A stretch of 64,000 nucleotides of DNA from contig OZ038313.1 in assembly GCA_964035775.1 (NCBI GenBank), forward strand, positions 2,542,001-2,606,000, read 5' to 3'. Of the stretch, positions 36,896-50,409 are shown piece after piece. A program made the translations under genes and the position numbers. Position 1 is the stretch's first letter; the number at the start of each line of letters is the position of its first letter. The notes below the pieces were generated by a model. It saw only the letters and a program-made list of their open reading frames with translations, made no database searches and was not told the DNA's origin. This DNA is from Osedax frankpressi. Lineage: Eukaryota; Annelida; Polychaeta; Sabellida; Siboglinidae.

Positions 36896-38340
36896 TTAAC
36901 CCTTTTATCCTCGATGTCTTACTTCGTCTTATCGCAAAGTAATCGGAACGGATCGCAAATCTATTAAATACTTAATTACTTAAAATAAATTATTAAATTA
37001 TATTAAAAGGGTTAATATAATTCCAAAATATACATTTTATAGATAACAATCTAATGTATCATATTATATTAAAAAAACAAACAGTTTATATGTTAATTTA
37101 TTAAAATATTAACCATATATTTAAAAAAATAATAATAAATTAAGCTTAATAATTTTATTCAATTAGGGTTTAATAAAACATATATTTTATAATGTATAAC
37201 ATATATATATACATAAAATTATCGATCTATGCTTGTTTATTAGCATAAGTTTATTGTTGGGAATAAAAACTAAAGAAAATAGTACACATTGTTAATAAAT
37301 GATGATTTAAACCCCAAAAAAATATGAAAATATTTTTTTTAAATGGTGGGAAAATGTCATCTATAAAGTTATTTATGTTGAACAAAAATAATTACATATA
37401 TAATTATAAAACTTATTAAATATATTAAAATAGTGAAATGTTATGAATAAAATGCATTAATACATATGCAAATAGTGCTTGAATTTTAATAAAGACGATA
37501 CAATCAAAGATATCGTCATTACGTTTTTAATTTTTTAATATGTCCGCTTTTTCTATACCTCAAGACTTTTCTAATGATCAAGGTGATTTATCATCAGATA
37601 ATTCTTAGGGTGAATTCTGGCCCAATTTGTTTATACATATTTTCCTAAATTATATATTTAATTTGGTAAAATAGCAATAAACAACTTTCTTATAATTTTA
37701 TATTAAAATTTTTTTTTAAAAAATAGTTTACATGAATATAATTAATTATTATTTTATTTTAACATTAAATAGATAATATATTAGTTTGTAGTAGTTAAAT
37801 ATCTTTAATATGAGTTTTAGTTTAAGAAATGTTCATGGTTCATGAGTTATGATAAATTAAATAATACATACTAAATTAAATTTAGAAATGAATATTTAAA
37901 AAAATTTAATCGTAAATCGGACGTAATATACGGTGCCGTTTATATAACATAACTTTTTATATATTGATTATTTTAATTAAATTTAAAATCTATTATAAAG
38001 ATTATTATATTATCTATTACTTTTACGAGATATGTATATACTTTAATTGAATATAAATATTAGTAAAATAATATTATGTAAATTTAACCAAATAATTAAA
38101 AAAAATTTTTTTTACATACTCTTGATATATTCGAAATGTATTGATTTTAATTATAAAATATACTATGTCATGTATATTTATGTTTTTTTTAAAATAATCT
38201 TGTTACTTTTATATTCATTATATTAGTTTTTCCGAGTTATGAGCTATTTTATTGACCATAGTAAAAAAATGAAAAATATGTAAAATCTAGTGATTCCGAT
38301 CAGCATGTAACGCAAAAGTTATTGACGCTAAAAGGGTTAA
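36896..38340 (+). mobile_element. piggyBac-like DNA transposon, internally decayed, TTAA flanks
   Basis: TTAA at 36896-36899 and at 38337-38340 flank ends that begin CCCTTTTA on both sides in inverted orientation; the inner parts (TCGATGTCTTACTTCG and the reverse of TAACGCAAAAGTTATTGA, then ATCGGA) match imperfectly. TTAA targets and CCC-starting ends are hallmarks of piggyBac. The element is about 1437 bp, shorter than autonomous ones. A 22-codon frame at 37540-37608 (MSAFSIPQDFSNDQGDLSSD) may be the remnant of an acidic transposase N-terminus. No catalytic core is visible. It sits 36 bp after the donor following the FLYWCH frame. Confidence 0.7.
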
Positions 38341-38574
38341 TAGTTATGAATTTGCTAAATTAATATCTTTATTAAAATTATTTCAGATAATTTATGTGGA
38401 GTAACCCTGAAGTCAAAGCTGAATTCAGTCGGGAGCAAACGGCCACACGAATAAACCAATATTATTGAAAATACCTTGGCAGAATATAATATGATTGCTG
38501 CATATGATGACAAAAATGATTTTTCCTGTCAATTTAATACATTACAATCTAAGGAAAAGAATGTCAAAACATAC
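38341..38574. other. AT-rich flank with a short coding-like segment
   Basis: ATTTCAG (38380-38386) precedes a GC-richer run where NLCGVTLKSKLNSVGSKRPH or MWSNPEVKAEFSREQTATRI can be read in two frames. No family recognised. Confidence 0.25.
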
Positions 38575-38796
38575 CTTATCATTTTCTTTTACATGAACAT
38601 TACATAAACCCAATAAAATATGATATGTGTTGTCATGACGATATGTAGACAAAGGATTGTGATATTTATGACGATTTTTTAGAAAAGTCTTTTTGAAACT
38701 ATATTCACGTGCTGGTACTTTCATATTTGTAAAAAATACATTTACAGTTATATTAATAAATATTGTTATCGTTGTATTTATTGGCTTATTAGACAA
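38575..38796 (-). CDS. Possible exon of an unrecognised minus-strand gene
   Basis: An open frame containing VPAREYSFKKTFLKN, then RHKYHNPLSTYRHDNTYH and CNVHVKENDK, followed by a consensus donor AAG|GTATGT (intron from 38574 downward). Composition is protein-like. A second minus-strand frame at 38930-39016 (FVQQVNDVIGMFENTLVLLE) might belong with it. No family recognised, and the acceptor is uncertain. Confidence 0.3.
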
Positions 38797-38854
38797 GATT
38801 GGAGAGTAAGATTATATGATTTACTTATTTAATTGATAGTAAATAACATCTTTT

Positions 38855-38855
<1 letters not shown>

Positions 38856-38929
<74 letters not shown>
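38856..38929. repeat. AT-dinucleotide microsatellite
   Basis: About 37 uninterrupted TA units. Confidence 0.97.
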
Positions 38930-38932
<3 letters not shown>

Positions 38933-39029
38933 AACCTGTCTCTCTAACAGAACGAGTGTATTTTCGAACATCCCAATAACATCGTTTACTTGTTGAACAA
39001 ACAGATTTATATACATTATATTATAAATT

Positions 39030-39389
39030 CATTACTATATACTATGTATACTCTGTCGAATAAGTATTTATAGTAGTCATATCAATATTACCCATAAAAT
39101 ACCTCGAGGTATAAATAGTTATATATATATATATATAGATTTATATTATACATACCAATATCTATAATGAGCTTTTATATTTTATAATATACATCAAAAT
39201 TTATTTGTAATTTATATTTTTTATATTTATTATACATTTTTTAATTCCTGGTATATAACATTAACTGTGACATTATTATCTTATATATGTATTCATAGAA
39301 ATGTATATATACTAAATACAATATTTCAAAGTATATAATATCGCTATAGCTGAATTATGTAAGATTAAGCAATGTTAGAATACCTCGCT
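39030..39389. other. AT-rich stretch, no gene seen
   Basis: Short TA tract near 39120-39136. Nothing else recognised. Confidence 0.5.
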
Positions 39390-40020
39390 AGTTAATTAGT
39401 GTCGCACATTCTTCTTACCTTGATTCAGTAAATATACTACCAACAATAGACACATTTCCTCTAATAACGAAATCGAAGAAATTGTTAATAGAACGTAAAT
39501 TTGGTACTAGTGAAAACAAAGAGGACTTTGATACATTAATCTAATCAGTAAGTAAATTAATATCAGTTGAAGGAAATAAACTTTAAAAAGGAACTAACGG
39601 TAGATGACTCTCCCACGATAACTAGAATTATAAGTTCAAACTAGGTTAATAATCCATTCCTGCCCTAAAAAAGTAAGAAAATTAAATTTACCTGTGTATA
39701 CTCTGGGTGTTATATTCCTTTTTAATATAATTTCTAACTTGCCTCAGAAGTTAGACATGGTTGCAGATACAGTTTTATCTCATAGGTAAATAATTGTAGT
39801 ACTTAGTAGTCATTTTATACCATCTCTATCACACGATCTTAGTTCAAGTCGAGTTCTAAAATAATCGAAGTTGGATCATTAGCAATTGGGCACTTGAATC
39901 AAGAAGCCGATATATGGACGATTACTAAAGGTGTTCAGTTATTATCCTCAACTTATATACAGATCGCAACTATATCTAGTTATTAGTTTAAAGATACTAT
40001 AGCAAATATAGCTGGAGTTA
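39390..40020 (+). pseudogene. Broken coding-like remnant of unknown origin
   Basis: GC-richer than the flanks, with protein-like pieces such as PLITKSKKLLIERKFG and GSLAIGHLNQEADIWTI in changing frames. Several breaks. No family is recognised and it could be an old mobile-element or virus-derived fossil. It ends exactly where the duplicated block begins. Confidence 0.3.
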
Positions 40021-40117
40021 ACATAAACAAACTAATTCTACGATTAACTCTATTGAACTCACACACATTCAACTAACTCATAAATCATCTAATATTTCCA
40101 CTGATCTCAATATAATC

Positions 40118-41242
40118 TTGCTGTACCGACCCCCTAACTCAACTAGCCCATTAAATACTATATATGACATACCAAATGATGTTCATGATAAAAACAACTT
40201 AATAATTCTAGGTGATTTTAATTTAAATCCTAACTCATTGACATTCAAAAATATACTAAATGACTTAAATCTAAAACAACATATTATTGACCCTACGCAT
40301 AGTAAAGGTAATACCTTAGACTTAGTTATAACCAGAAATTCACAGAACAAAATACACACGAATGTAGGACCCAGAATTACAGACCATAACATTATAAATA
40401 TATATTTAAATTTAATTAAACCTAAACAAATAATTAAATATATTACTTATAGAAAACTACACAACATTGACACTTTGGAATACTCTAATGACTTACACAA
40501 GTTAACAATAGTTGATTATGACAATACTGACGCCACTGCCAAACATATACAACAGCACCTCACAACTATACTAGATAAAAACGCTCCTCTCAAAACAACT
40601 AAAGTACATCTAAGAAGTACTAATGCTTGGTGGAATACTGAATTATCTGAATTACACAGAATTATTAGAAAAAAAGAATTAATTTGGAGGAAAAATAAAA
40701 ACACTATCAACTATAATGACTACATGTACCACCGAAAAAAATATTTTAAGGAAATTAAAATTACTAAAACAATATTCTATCAAAACAAAATTACTTCAGA
40801 AAAAAATAATATGAAACAACTCTATAAAACTTTTGATGGTCTCTTAAACGTTAAGGAAAAAACTGAATGCCCTATACATAATGAATCTTTTGCAAACTTT
40901 TTTATTGATAAAATAATTAAAATTTATAATGAAATAGAATTCAACTCAGATAACAATTTAAGAGATAAATACATAGCCACACTAAAAAAACCTACTTGTA
41001 TCTCGGAAGCCATACCAACTATAACCTCAACATATATTGAACGACTTATAAGACTAACTCATTTTAAAACTAATATTTATATAGACTGCATGACACCCCA
41101 ATTACTAAAATTAAACATCCGCTTTATTTCACTTATTTACTCAAATCTTATTAACAAATGTATTACTCATAACAACTTCACACTTTCACTGACACACAAA
41201 TTTACACTTCCACAACCTTTAATGAATTACCGAATACACTAA
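40118..41242 (+). CDS. LINE copy 2 ORF2, endonuclease to start of RT
   Basis: 374 codons. YRPPN, GDFN and SDHN-like (ITDHN) motifs of the APE endonuclease are present. The C-terminal 20 or so residues after the deletion point are out of register with RT. Unlike copy 1, this region has no stop or shift, so the copy 1 breaks in the matching part arose after the duplication or copy 2 was corrected. Translation before 40118 is lost with the 5' truncation. Confidence 0.75.
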   Translation: MLYRPPNSTSPLNTIYDIPNDVHDKNNLIILGDFNLNPNSLTFKNILNDLNLKQHIIDPTHSKGNTLDLVITRNSQNKIHTNVGPRITDHNIINIYLNLIKPKQIIKYITYRKLHNIDTLEYSNDLHKLTIVDYDNTDATAKHIQQHLTTILDKNAPLKTTKVHLRSTNAWWNTELSELHRIIRKKELIWRKNKNTINYNDYMYHRKKYFKEIKITKTIFYQNKITSEKNNMKQLYKTFDGLLNVKEKTECPIHNESFANFFIDKIIKIYNEIEFNSDNNLRDKYIATLKKPTCISEAIPTITSTYIERLIRLTHFKTNIYIDCMTPQLLKLNIRFISLIYSNLINKCITHNNFTLSLTHKFTLPQPLMNYRIH

Positions 41243-41259
41243 AAGAAATCAATAGCATA

Positions 41260-41982
41260 ATGACGAAATTAGAAAATTACTTTAATTATAATTACTTGAA
41301 ATTTAATTTACAGAAAACTGAATGCATCATATTCCATAGTAAAAGTCATACGCCACCACCCATCACACATATTAAAATTGCAAATAAAGATATACCCATT
41401 AAGACAACTATAACTACTTTAGGTGTAATATTAGAATCTGACTTACCCTTCGACAAACAAATTTCATTAATAACTAAGCAATGTAACTATAAAATATTTA
41501 AAATAAAACAAATTAAACACCTTCTCAACCAGACATCACTCAAAATACTCACATCTGCCTACATTCTATCTAAACTCGACTACTGCAACTCACTTTTAAT
41601 TAATATACCTAAAATACAAGAAAAACGACTAAACAAAATTATTAACCACACTTGCAGACTTATTTACAAACTCCCTAAACGAACACACATCACATTATAC
41701 AGAAAAAAACTTAAATTTCTAACCTTTAAACACAGATCCATATACAAAATTCTAACAATAATACATACAGCACTGAAAACTGATATCTCTAAATATATGA
41801 GCGACTCAATTAAACTAAAATTGAAAAGCAATCTAGGGTCATCCAATAAAAAACTGCTTAAACAAGACATAACAAACAATTTTCCACAACTTTGGAATAA
41901 ACTACCCATAACTGTTACCAATGAAAATAATACAAATACTTTTAAAAGCAAACTTCACAAATACTTACTTGGTCTAGACTGA
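41260..41982 (+). CDS. LINE copy 2 ORF2, C-terminal RT part
   Basis: 240 codons from just after the catalytic region (LQKTECIIFHSK, then LGVILESDLPFDKQ) through the basic C-terminal region to TGA, matching the copy 1 end at 10675. The frame is open here, whereas copy 1 has stops at 10373 and near 10656. Without the catalytic motif it cannot code a working RT. Confidence 0.75.
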   Translation: MTKLENYFNYNYLKFNLQKTECIIFHSKSHTPPPITHIKIANKDIPIKTTITTLGVILESDLPFDKQISLITKQCNYKIFKIKQIKHLLNQTSLKILTSAYILSKLDYCNSLLINIPKIQEKRLNKIINHTCRLIYKLPKRTHITLYRKKLKFLTFKHRSIYKILTIIHTALKTDISKYMSDSIKLKLKSNLGSSNKKLLKQDITNNFPQLWNKLPITVTNENNTNTFKSKLHKYLLGLD

Positions 41983-42431
41983 TATAACCTGACACACCCT
42001 TATAATATTCCTACTGCTACTGAATTATCAAATTGATTTACACTGTACTTTTACCTAATACATTACCCATTACTCAAAAACCAATACTCAACTACTTTAT
42101 TTTCTACAGCCTATATTACTTTCCACTTTTACTACTTACTTCTTACCAACCTCACTACCATACTTTACCTCCTTTACACGTACATTTATATCTGACTTAT
42201 TTTCTCTATATACTGTCCCCTATACAGTTTTCCCATATGTATAATGTACATTGCACACTTCCCTCACATGCAATTCCCTCTCACGTGACTTCCTTACACA
42301 TATTACCACAATTATTACCTCGATTTTATTTATTTTGAAAAACGTATTTACTATATTAATTGTGATATATTTCATTAATAATACTTACACTCACCTTCGA
42401 ACAATGTAAACATTGGATTTTCGTGAATAAA

Positions 42432-43139
42432 CATATACACACACACACAAACACTTACATACACACATACACACACATACGAACATACACACGCACAAAC
42501 ACACACACACACATACCTTAATACATACATACATTCACACACTTAGACACACACAACCACACACTTATACATACATACACACACGCGCACACACATACAC
42601 GCACACATACATACACACACACACTTACACACACACATACATACACACACGCATACACACACACATACCTTAATACATACATACATTCACACACTTAAAC
42701 ACACACAACCACACACATATAAATACATACACACACACGCGCACACACATACACGCACACATACATAAACACACATACATACATACACGCACATACCTTA
42801 ATACATACATACATTCACACACAACCACACATACATACACACACCTATACACACAAGCATACACACACATATCTTAATACATACATACATTCATACACAA
42901 CCACACATACATACACACACCTACACACACACGCATACACACACATACATACACACACACGCGCACATACACACACATACCTTAATACATACACACATTC
43001 ACAAACTTACACACACACAAACACACATACATACACACACACCTATATACATACATACCCATGCATACATATACGCACACACACCCACACACATTCACAC
43101 AGACATATACACCCACACACTCACACACACACCCACATA
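42432..43139. repeat. AC-rich microsatellite, right of LINE copy 2
   Basis: Longer version of 11113-11552, with about six copies of CTTAATACATACATACATT. Confidence 0.92.
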
Positions 43140-44140
<1,001 letters not shown>

Positions 44141-44329
44141 CTGATCGACTATATGTAGATAAATCTAGGATTTTGATTTAATTCTTATTTAATAATATAA
44201 ACTTATATATTTTAATTGTTATTTTTTAATTCAAATGAATTATAATATCTACTAAATATGTATTCTTTATATTACCATTTATATAATTAGCTGAACTTTA
44301 ACCTCTATAAATGAACCTATGTATTCCAG

Positions 44330-44448
44330 GGATGTAGAAATTGAAATTGAAATTAAACTCGTGGAGTGTGTAGATTGCGGCCGAAATGGACGATGTACCA
44401 GGGTCAACATGGGGTCATTTACCTATGCCTATTGCAAGTGTAGCAAAG
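44330..44448 (+). CDS. TMEM8-like gene copy 2, exon A: EGF-like domain
   Basis: An exon of 119 nt with acceptor TATTCCAG (ending 44329) and donor CAAAG|GTTATT (44449). It enters in phase 2 and leaves in phase 1, matching exon B. It codes for VECVDCGRNGRC, then TRVNMGSFTYAYCKCSK; with exon B the last disulfide half is GPEC. The pattern C-G-x-x-G-R-C, G-x-F, C-x-C is the EGF module that stands before the seven membrane segments in TMEM8A/B. In TMEM8C (myomaker) this module is missing. The exon is absent from copy 1. No exon further upstream is seen in the 40-44 kb interval, so the long extracellular N-terminus is either farther away or lost. Confidence 0.65.
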
Positions 44449-44749
44449 GTTATTTTCAGCTATGGAGTCGTAAATCAATATGAATTTAACATATTCCTAT
44501 TTTAATTTTTTAAATCTGGTGTTCTAGGATCAATTCTATATAATGAATGTCATTGGGTATATTGACATTGGGTCATAGGTCAGAGAATACCAGTTTTTAT
44601 ATATCATTACAGTCATTGCAGTCATTATATTTCCTTTTTAATAAGAATTCTGTATATTTTATTTGTAGAATCAAATAGAATTTATAATATATTGAGTAAT
44701 AAACAGATATCTTATCTGTTTATTTATGTTATCTAACCATATAAACACA

Positions 44750-44795
<46 letters not shown>

Positions 44796-45081
44796 ATGTG
44801 TTTACATATATTTCAATATATATTCATAATGTCAATAATAAACAAATAATACATTTTACTGTCATTTTTGTTATCTATATATTTATAAATCATATGATAT
44901 TGTATACATAATACATTATAATATAATGCAATTTATTACCCTCTATTTTCATTATATAGTTCTAATTATGAACTATAACTCAATGCACATTTCATACACC
45001 AACATGTAATAATCCCAAACTATATGCCCACTGCCGCACTCCATATAGATCCACTGACCCTAATCCCCATCCCGCTCTCAG
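44449..45081. other. Intron A-B of the TMEM8-like gene, copy 2
   Basis: AT-rich with an (AT)n tract. The part after about 44670 is shared with copy 1. Confidence 0.6.
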
Positions 45082-45266
45082 ATTCAGTAGGACCCAAGTG
45101 CACCTCGAACTCAACCGAAACTCCAGTCCCCACCGAATTCCTCTCCATTGCGATGTATTCGGACTTTGTGGTCAGCGGATGTACTATAGTCCCGATGTTT
45201 TTGGCTTTTTACCGCGGACTCGGAGCAAGTACCATCGTCTACCTCGCTTTCCTTATCACCTCCACG
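45082..45266 (+). CDS. TMEM8-like gene copy 2, exon B
   Basis: 185 nt, same splice sites as 12992-13176. With exon A it completes the EGF (CSKDSVGPKC) with the ten-residue spacing remembered from TMEM8A. GPKC here is GPEC in copy 1; FLAFY is FLALY in copy 1. Confidence 0.62.
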
Positions 45267-45644
45267 GTTAGTACGCCGCTATGATTCAATACTCACAGAT
45301 TATGCAACACAACAATATATCACCTATAATATAATTATGTAATTATCTCAGTTAATAATAGATTAATCTAATTATTATATAAAAAATTTAAGTATAATTT
45401 TTGGTGACCTAAATAAATGCACTTAACTATTCTATAAATAGATTTTATTATCTCTGAATAAAAAACATAATGAATAAATAATAACATAAATAACATAATG
45501 GCAAGCAGATCCAGATCTAATTATTACATTATATCACCTTTGTTTTCTTATACCAGCATACTATTAATTACTATTTAATATACTAGAGTTTACATTTATA
45601 TTATTATAATTTTATATACAATTAAAACCTCTTACTCCCCACAT

Positions 45645-46422
45645 CTCTCGCTGATTTCCGTCTGACCTCCCTCTGACCTCCCTACCCTACTTCACTCAGC
45701 TCACATCCCCTACTGACCTCCCTCTTTGATCTCTATCTCTAACCTCACTCCCACCACCAACACAGCTCACATTTCCAACTGACCTCCCTCTTTGACCTCC
45801 CTCTCTAACCTCACATCCCCACCAACACAGCTCACACCCCCACTGATCTTTCTCCTTGACCTCCCTCTCTAACCTCCCTCACCTCACACCCCCACCAACA
45901 CAGCTCAAATCTCCAAATGACCTCCCTCTCTGACCTCTCTCACTTCACACCCCCACCAAAACAGTTCAAACTCCCCACTGACCTCTCTCCTTGGCCTCTC
46001 TCACTTCACACCCCCACCAACACAGCTCACACCCCCCCACTGACCTCTCTCCTTGACCTCCCTCTCTAACCTCCCTCACCTCACACTCCCACCAACACAG
46101 CTCAAATCTCCAAATGACCTCCCTCTCTGACCTCACACCCCCACCAACACAGCTTATATCCCCCACTGATTTTTCTCCTTGACCTCCCTCTCTAACCTCC
46201 CTCACCTCACACCCCCACCAACACAGCTCAAATCTCCAAATGACCTCTCTCCTTGACCTCTCTGACCTCACACCCTCACCAACACAGCTTACATCCCCCA
46301 CTGATTTTTCTCCTTGACCTCCCTCTCTAACCTCCCTCACCTCACACCCCCACCAACACAGCTCAAATCTCCAAATGACCTCCCTCTCTGACCTCTCTCA
46401 CCTCACACTCCCTCCAACACAG
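45645..46422. repeat. Minisatellite of splice-acceptor units, copy 2
   Basis: Same kind of array as 13541-14273 with a different unit order. It ends at the real acceptor CCAACACAG (46422), which here is identical to the array consensus. Confidence 0.85.
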
Positions 46423-46749
46423 CTCACGTCCCTCACTGACCACGAGTATATCTCCGTTGACCTCCTATCTACTCTGCCTGCTCTACATACGCTCGTCATA
46501 TCGTCGACGTTGGCCGTCAGTCTAATCTCTGTTACTCGGCTCTCCCCGGCTCTTTCTTCCGCTGGACGCACTTTCACCTACTTCTACACGGCTACGTGGG
46601 CGTGTCTACGCGTGTCCGGTATCTCTCCGAACCTGCCCATCGTCGGTATTTGGTTGTACTCCTCGGACTACGACCAGCACTTCCTGTTGGAGCAGGCGTG
46701 CGGAGTCGGAGCCGTCCTCATCGGTGTTGTGGCCCTCATCTTGTCTAGG
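46423..46749 (+). CDS. TMEM8-like gene copy 2, exon C
   Basis: 109 codons, phase 0 to phase 0, donor TCTAGG|GTTCGT. Differences from copy 1 include EYIS for EYLS, SSTL for SATL, VTR for VSR and RTF for RTL. All are conservative and the frame is intact. Confidence 0.62.
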
Positions 46750-47063
46750 GTTCGTGCCTCTAGGTTTTCAAAGTAGTTCTTACGAGTATCGCTGCGTATC
46801 TTTAAATATTCATACGTCCTCGACCGATGCATCTTCTTATTATCTTCTCGGAATTGTTTTACATCCTTCTACTCCGCTAGCACCCCCAACATGCTTTCTA
46901 GAACCCCACTCCTATATCTCGAATACGTACTCCCTAACTTTCTAGACCCATCGAAACACTTCAACCCCGTACGAGACCTCCCCTTAACTAATTTCTACAC
47001 CGACTACTCCACCCGCGATGCATTTACGTACACCGAATTCATTTGCCAATGTCACCCCCGTAG

Positions 47064-47262
47064 TTGGATGCCTGCACCATACGCTCCAAACATCCTTACA
47101 CTCGTCTGAGCTGCTTCTACTACTCGGTGGCCCGGATGTTTGTCGTCGTGGCAACCGTTTGCTATTACGAGAGATTCTCGGACGCGCACACGCACAGCGC
47201 CGCCCTGGTGGCCAGTAGATTCTGCGTTGTCGTAGCAATCGTCATGGTGATGCCGAACCCCC
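47064..47262 (+). CDS. TMEM8-like gene copy 2, exon D
   Basis: 199 nt with the same splice sites as copy 1. LDACTIRSKHPY here is LDARTIRSKHPY in copy 1. The two last membrane segments and the THSAAL motif are unchanged. Confidence 0.6.
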
Positions 47263-48113
47263 GTAAAACCTACCACCGTAGGACCCATTGTTAGTGCTCC
47301 TCCGTTTTCACACTATTACTACGATAATAGCTAATGAAATTACCTATATTATTACATAACCATTTTATATCCCATGGAAATTACTCATGAAATTACTTAA
47401 GGATATTAAGGATATACTTGAGGACATACTCGAGTCATTTTAAATTTACATATAGATATTCAATTTAAATATAGTTTAAACTTCAAGTAAATTTCAACTT
47501 TCACATCAAAATGATTCGTGATTTTTATTGAATAGGAATATTATTATTATAAAATGTATCAAATAATTAACAAATATAGTTATAATATATTAATTCAGGT
47601 ATATTAAATATATACCTAATGATTAATATAGTGTTACTTATTTAGTATTATACAATAATATTGCTTCATTATCTTTGTGAATCCGGTTTAAATAGCTTAG
47701 TATTAATAAACTAAAATATTGTTATTATAATGTAAAACATTTTTATTATATGATTAAATTGTATTCAATAATATTTATTTTATCTACTATTATAATATGG
47801 AAATTGCACTAAAATGAATTGCTTATTTTACCTAAAAATGAGCTATCAATATAATAAAATAAGCATATTATATTTTGTTGAACTATTTGTCTATATCAAA
47901 ATTGAATATAATACACCATTATAATATACCAATATAATATATCAATATAATATACCAATATAATATTCCTGTTTTTGTAATTATTTTATAATATGAATAT
48001 ATATTTTATAATAAAAATATATTTATTTTTTAAAACTACCATATTAAATATTTACTATTAATTTATTATAATACAATTATATTAATATGTAATTATAACT
48101 CATAATATTACAG

Positions 48114-48190
48114 CGTTCAATACCTATGATTTGGACCAAAGTTCCGAGGCTCCATTCCTAGGTAACTACAGTGTAAAAAGATCCTACTAG
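48114..48190 (+). CDS. TMEM8-like gene copy 2, exon E
   Basis: The 24-codon tail plus TAG (48188-48190), identical in protein to copy 1. Exons A to E together code about 300 residues. Confidence 0.52.
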
Positions 48191-48784
48191 TAAATAAATT
48201 GCTCACACAATTCAATCAAAAGAAATTTAAACAAGTCAAGAGATTTCTAGTTACAATCAAGTTGAACCAATATCTTAAATTTGAATATATTATTGTTTAT
48301 ATAAAATGATTATTAATATTAATTTGTTTTAAACTAATCATAACTTTTTTTCATTCAAAATAAGAATTATTCTACTTCAGTTTTCTAACTAAATACATGT
48401 TCCATTGTATTTAATACACCAACGAAATACATGTAATTACATTCATTAAAATATGTACTACTATTCTTGTTTTATGAATAAGAGTTGTAAAATTATTGTT
48501 TTCATGGATCTTCAATATATACAAAGTGAAAACCCTTGTAAATACAACTTTTTAACACATTTATTTACTTTATTGATATTACTATATTGTTATGAGATAT
48601 CATTTTATTTTTTCATATTTATCACATTTTTATTGTTATCAATATCAGAATATTTTATTAAATAAATAATTATAAAATTAAATAAACTATTTTTTATTTG
48701 AACACCTCTTAAATCATATTTACTTTGTGAATATATGATACAATTAAGCTTTAAATACTATTTTTTTAATGATATAATCTAAGT
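48191..48784. other. AT-rich spacer, no gene seen, copy 2
   Basis: Equivalent of 16043-16629. Confidence 0.5.
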
Positions 48785-49060
48785 TTAATGATTAAACTTT
48801 TTTACTGAACTAGATTTTATGTGTTATTCATTTTTTTTACTATGATCAATAAAATAGCTCGTAATTCGGTAAATAATTTTTTAATAAATATAAACGTACC
48901 AAGAATATTAAAAAGATCATAAATATACATATAAAAGTATATTGTATAATTAAAAACAATAAATTTCGAGTATATCAAAAAAATAATTTAATTATCTTTA
49001 AATTTACATATTATTTGACTAATATTTATATTAATTAAAGTATGTACAATGTACATTGTA
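48785..49060 (-). mobile_element. Fragment related to the piggyBac-like element, copy 2
   Basis: Equivalent of 16630-17010 with the 13 bp tandem reduced to one unit. Confidence 0.6.
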
Positions 49061-49291
49061 CATATCTTGTAAAAGTTATAGATAATATAATAATCTTTAC
49101 AATCGTTTTAAAATTTAATTAAAATAATAAATATAGAAAAAGTTATGTTATATAAAAGGCATTGTATTACATCTGATTTACAATTAAAGTTGTAAAAATA
49201 TTAATTTATAAATACATATGGCTTATTTAATTTCTCATTAATTATGAACATTTCTTATATAAAACTAAAACTCATAATAAAGATATCTAAC

Positions 49292-49625
49292 TACTGCACA
49301 CTAGGGTGGATCACTTTGATACTTTTTTCAAATTATTTATTGTCTCATCTATTATATATAGTAAATATATGAGTTATAATGAATATATATAAATTTTAAT
49401 TTTTTTAAAAATTATGGCTGAGCGCCACCCCATTCAAATTTAACATAGAAGAGATACAATATTTAACTTGCAAAACATAGGAGCAATATTAAAATTATAA
49501 AATTGAATAGTAATAATGATTTTTTAATAATGAAAAATGACTAAAAGCTTTATATGATATATTATTAAATAAAAACATATTTAAATAAGTTTTTAAAAAT
49601 TGTTATCAAATAATTCCAGGAAAAT
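49292..49625. mobile_element. Left part of the possible MITE, copy 2
   Basis: TACTGCACACTAGGGTGGAT as in copy 1. Similarity to copy 1 is lost after about 49625, so the right end is missing. Confidence 0.45.
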
Positions 49626-50409
49626 AAAAATTTTATAATTTTTTTGGCATTTTTTTTTCTTAAAATATTGTTAAATTTATAAGCAATTCAACATTAGTTA
49701 TATTTGTTCTCTATGAAATGGGTAATGATAAAAAAATATTAAAAATTTAAATTTAATTTGGATTTATAAGTGTTTTTCAGGAAAAAAATTTAAATTTCAA
49801 ATAATCCAAATATTTTATTTAGAAATAATTTTTTTTTAAATATATACTTACTATGTGATAAAATAAACTATATGTAATGCTATATTCATCGTTGAAATAA
49901 AAAAAAGCAAAACTTATTAAATTATATGCAGAAATGTACGACAATGTAAATTTTTACGAAATATGATTTCTTTTTCAATGGTTATAATTATGTAATATTA
50001 GCTATCATTGAATATAGTTAATAGTAAATATAAGTTAATTTTAATATCTTATAGTAGTATTATTGATAATTTATTAATATTAGAATATTAAAAATATTCC
50101 AAGAAATTCTAGAATTTAAAAAATTTTAAACATTAATAATTAATATTAAACCTAGAAATAATAGTAAATCAGTAGTTATTATTAATGAGTAATTATTAAG
50201 TAAGATGTATACATAAACATATATTACACTTTTTACAATAAAAATTGCAAAATTTTAAATTGTATTTGTAGCTATGAAATAACTTAACTATAAGGCAATC
50301 TAATTGACAATTACATACAATTTAATTGAGATAGAAAATATATAAAAAGAATATTACTGCATAGTTAAAATTTAAGAGGATTTTGAATGTTTAAATAATT
50401 TTATCATAA
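49626..50409. other. AT-rich stretch found only in copy 2, no gene seen
   Basis: Together with 50410-50993 this replaces about 17585-18256 of copy 1. Since the relic gene continues through the right border, copy 2 has the older arrangement there. Confidence 0.5.

Larger units (their letters stand above)
40021..42431 (+). mobile_element. LINE copy 2, 5' truncated and with internal RT deletion
   Basis: The same insertion as 6868-11112, carried by the block duplication: it begins at the copy 1 position of about 8184 inside the endonuclease. Copy 1 bases about 9349-9881 (RT fingers and palm, including YADD) are missing at about 41183. The 3' end and following microsatellite are shared with copy 1, so this is not an independent insertion. 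Confidence 0.92.

Noticed and set aside
45966-46340. 124-codon minus-strand frame with repeated Arg/Glu/Gly blocks
   Set aside because: Antisense of the splice-site minisatellite; it is not kept in copy 1.
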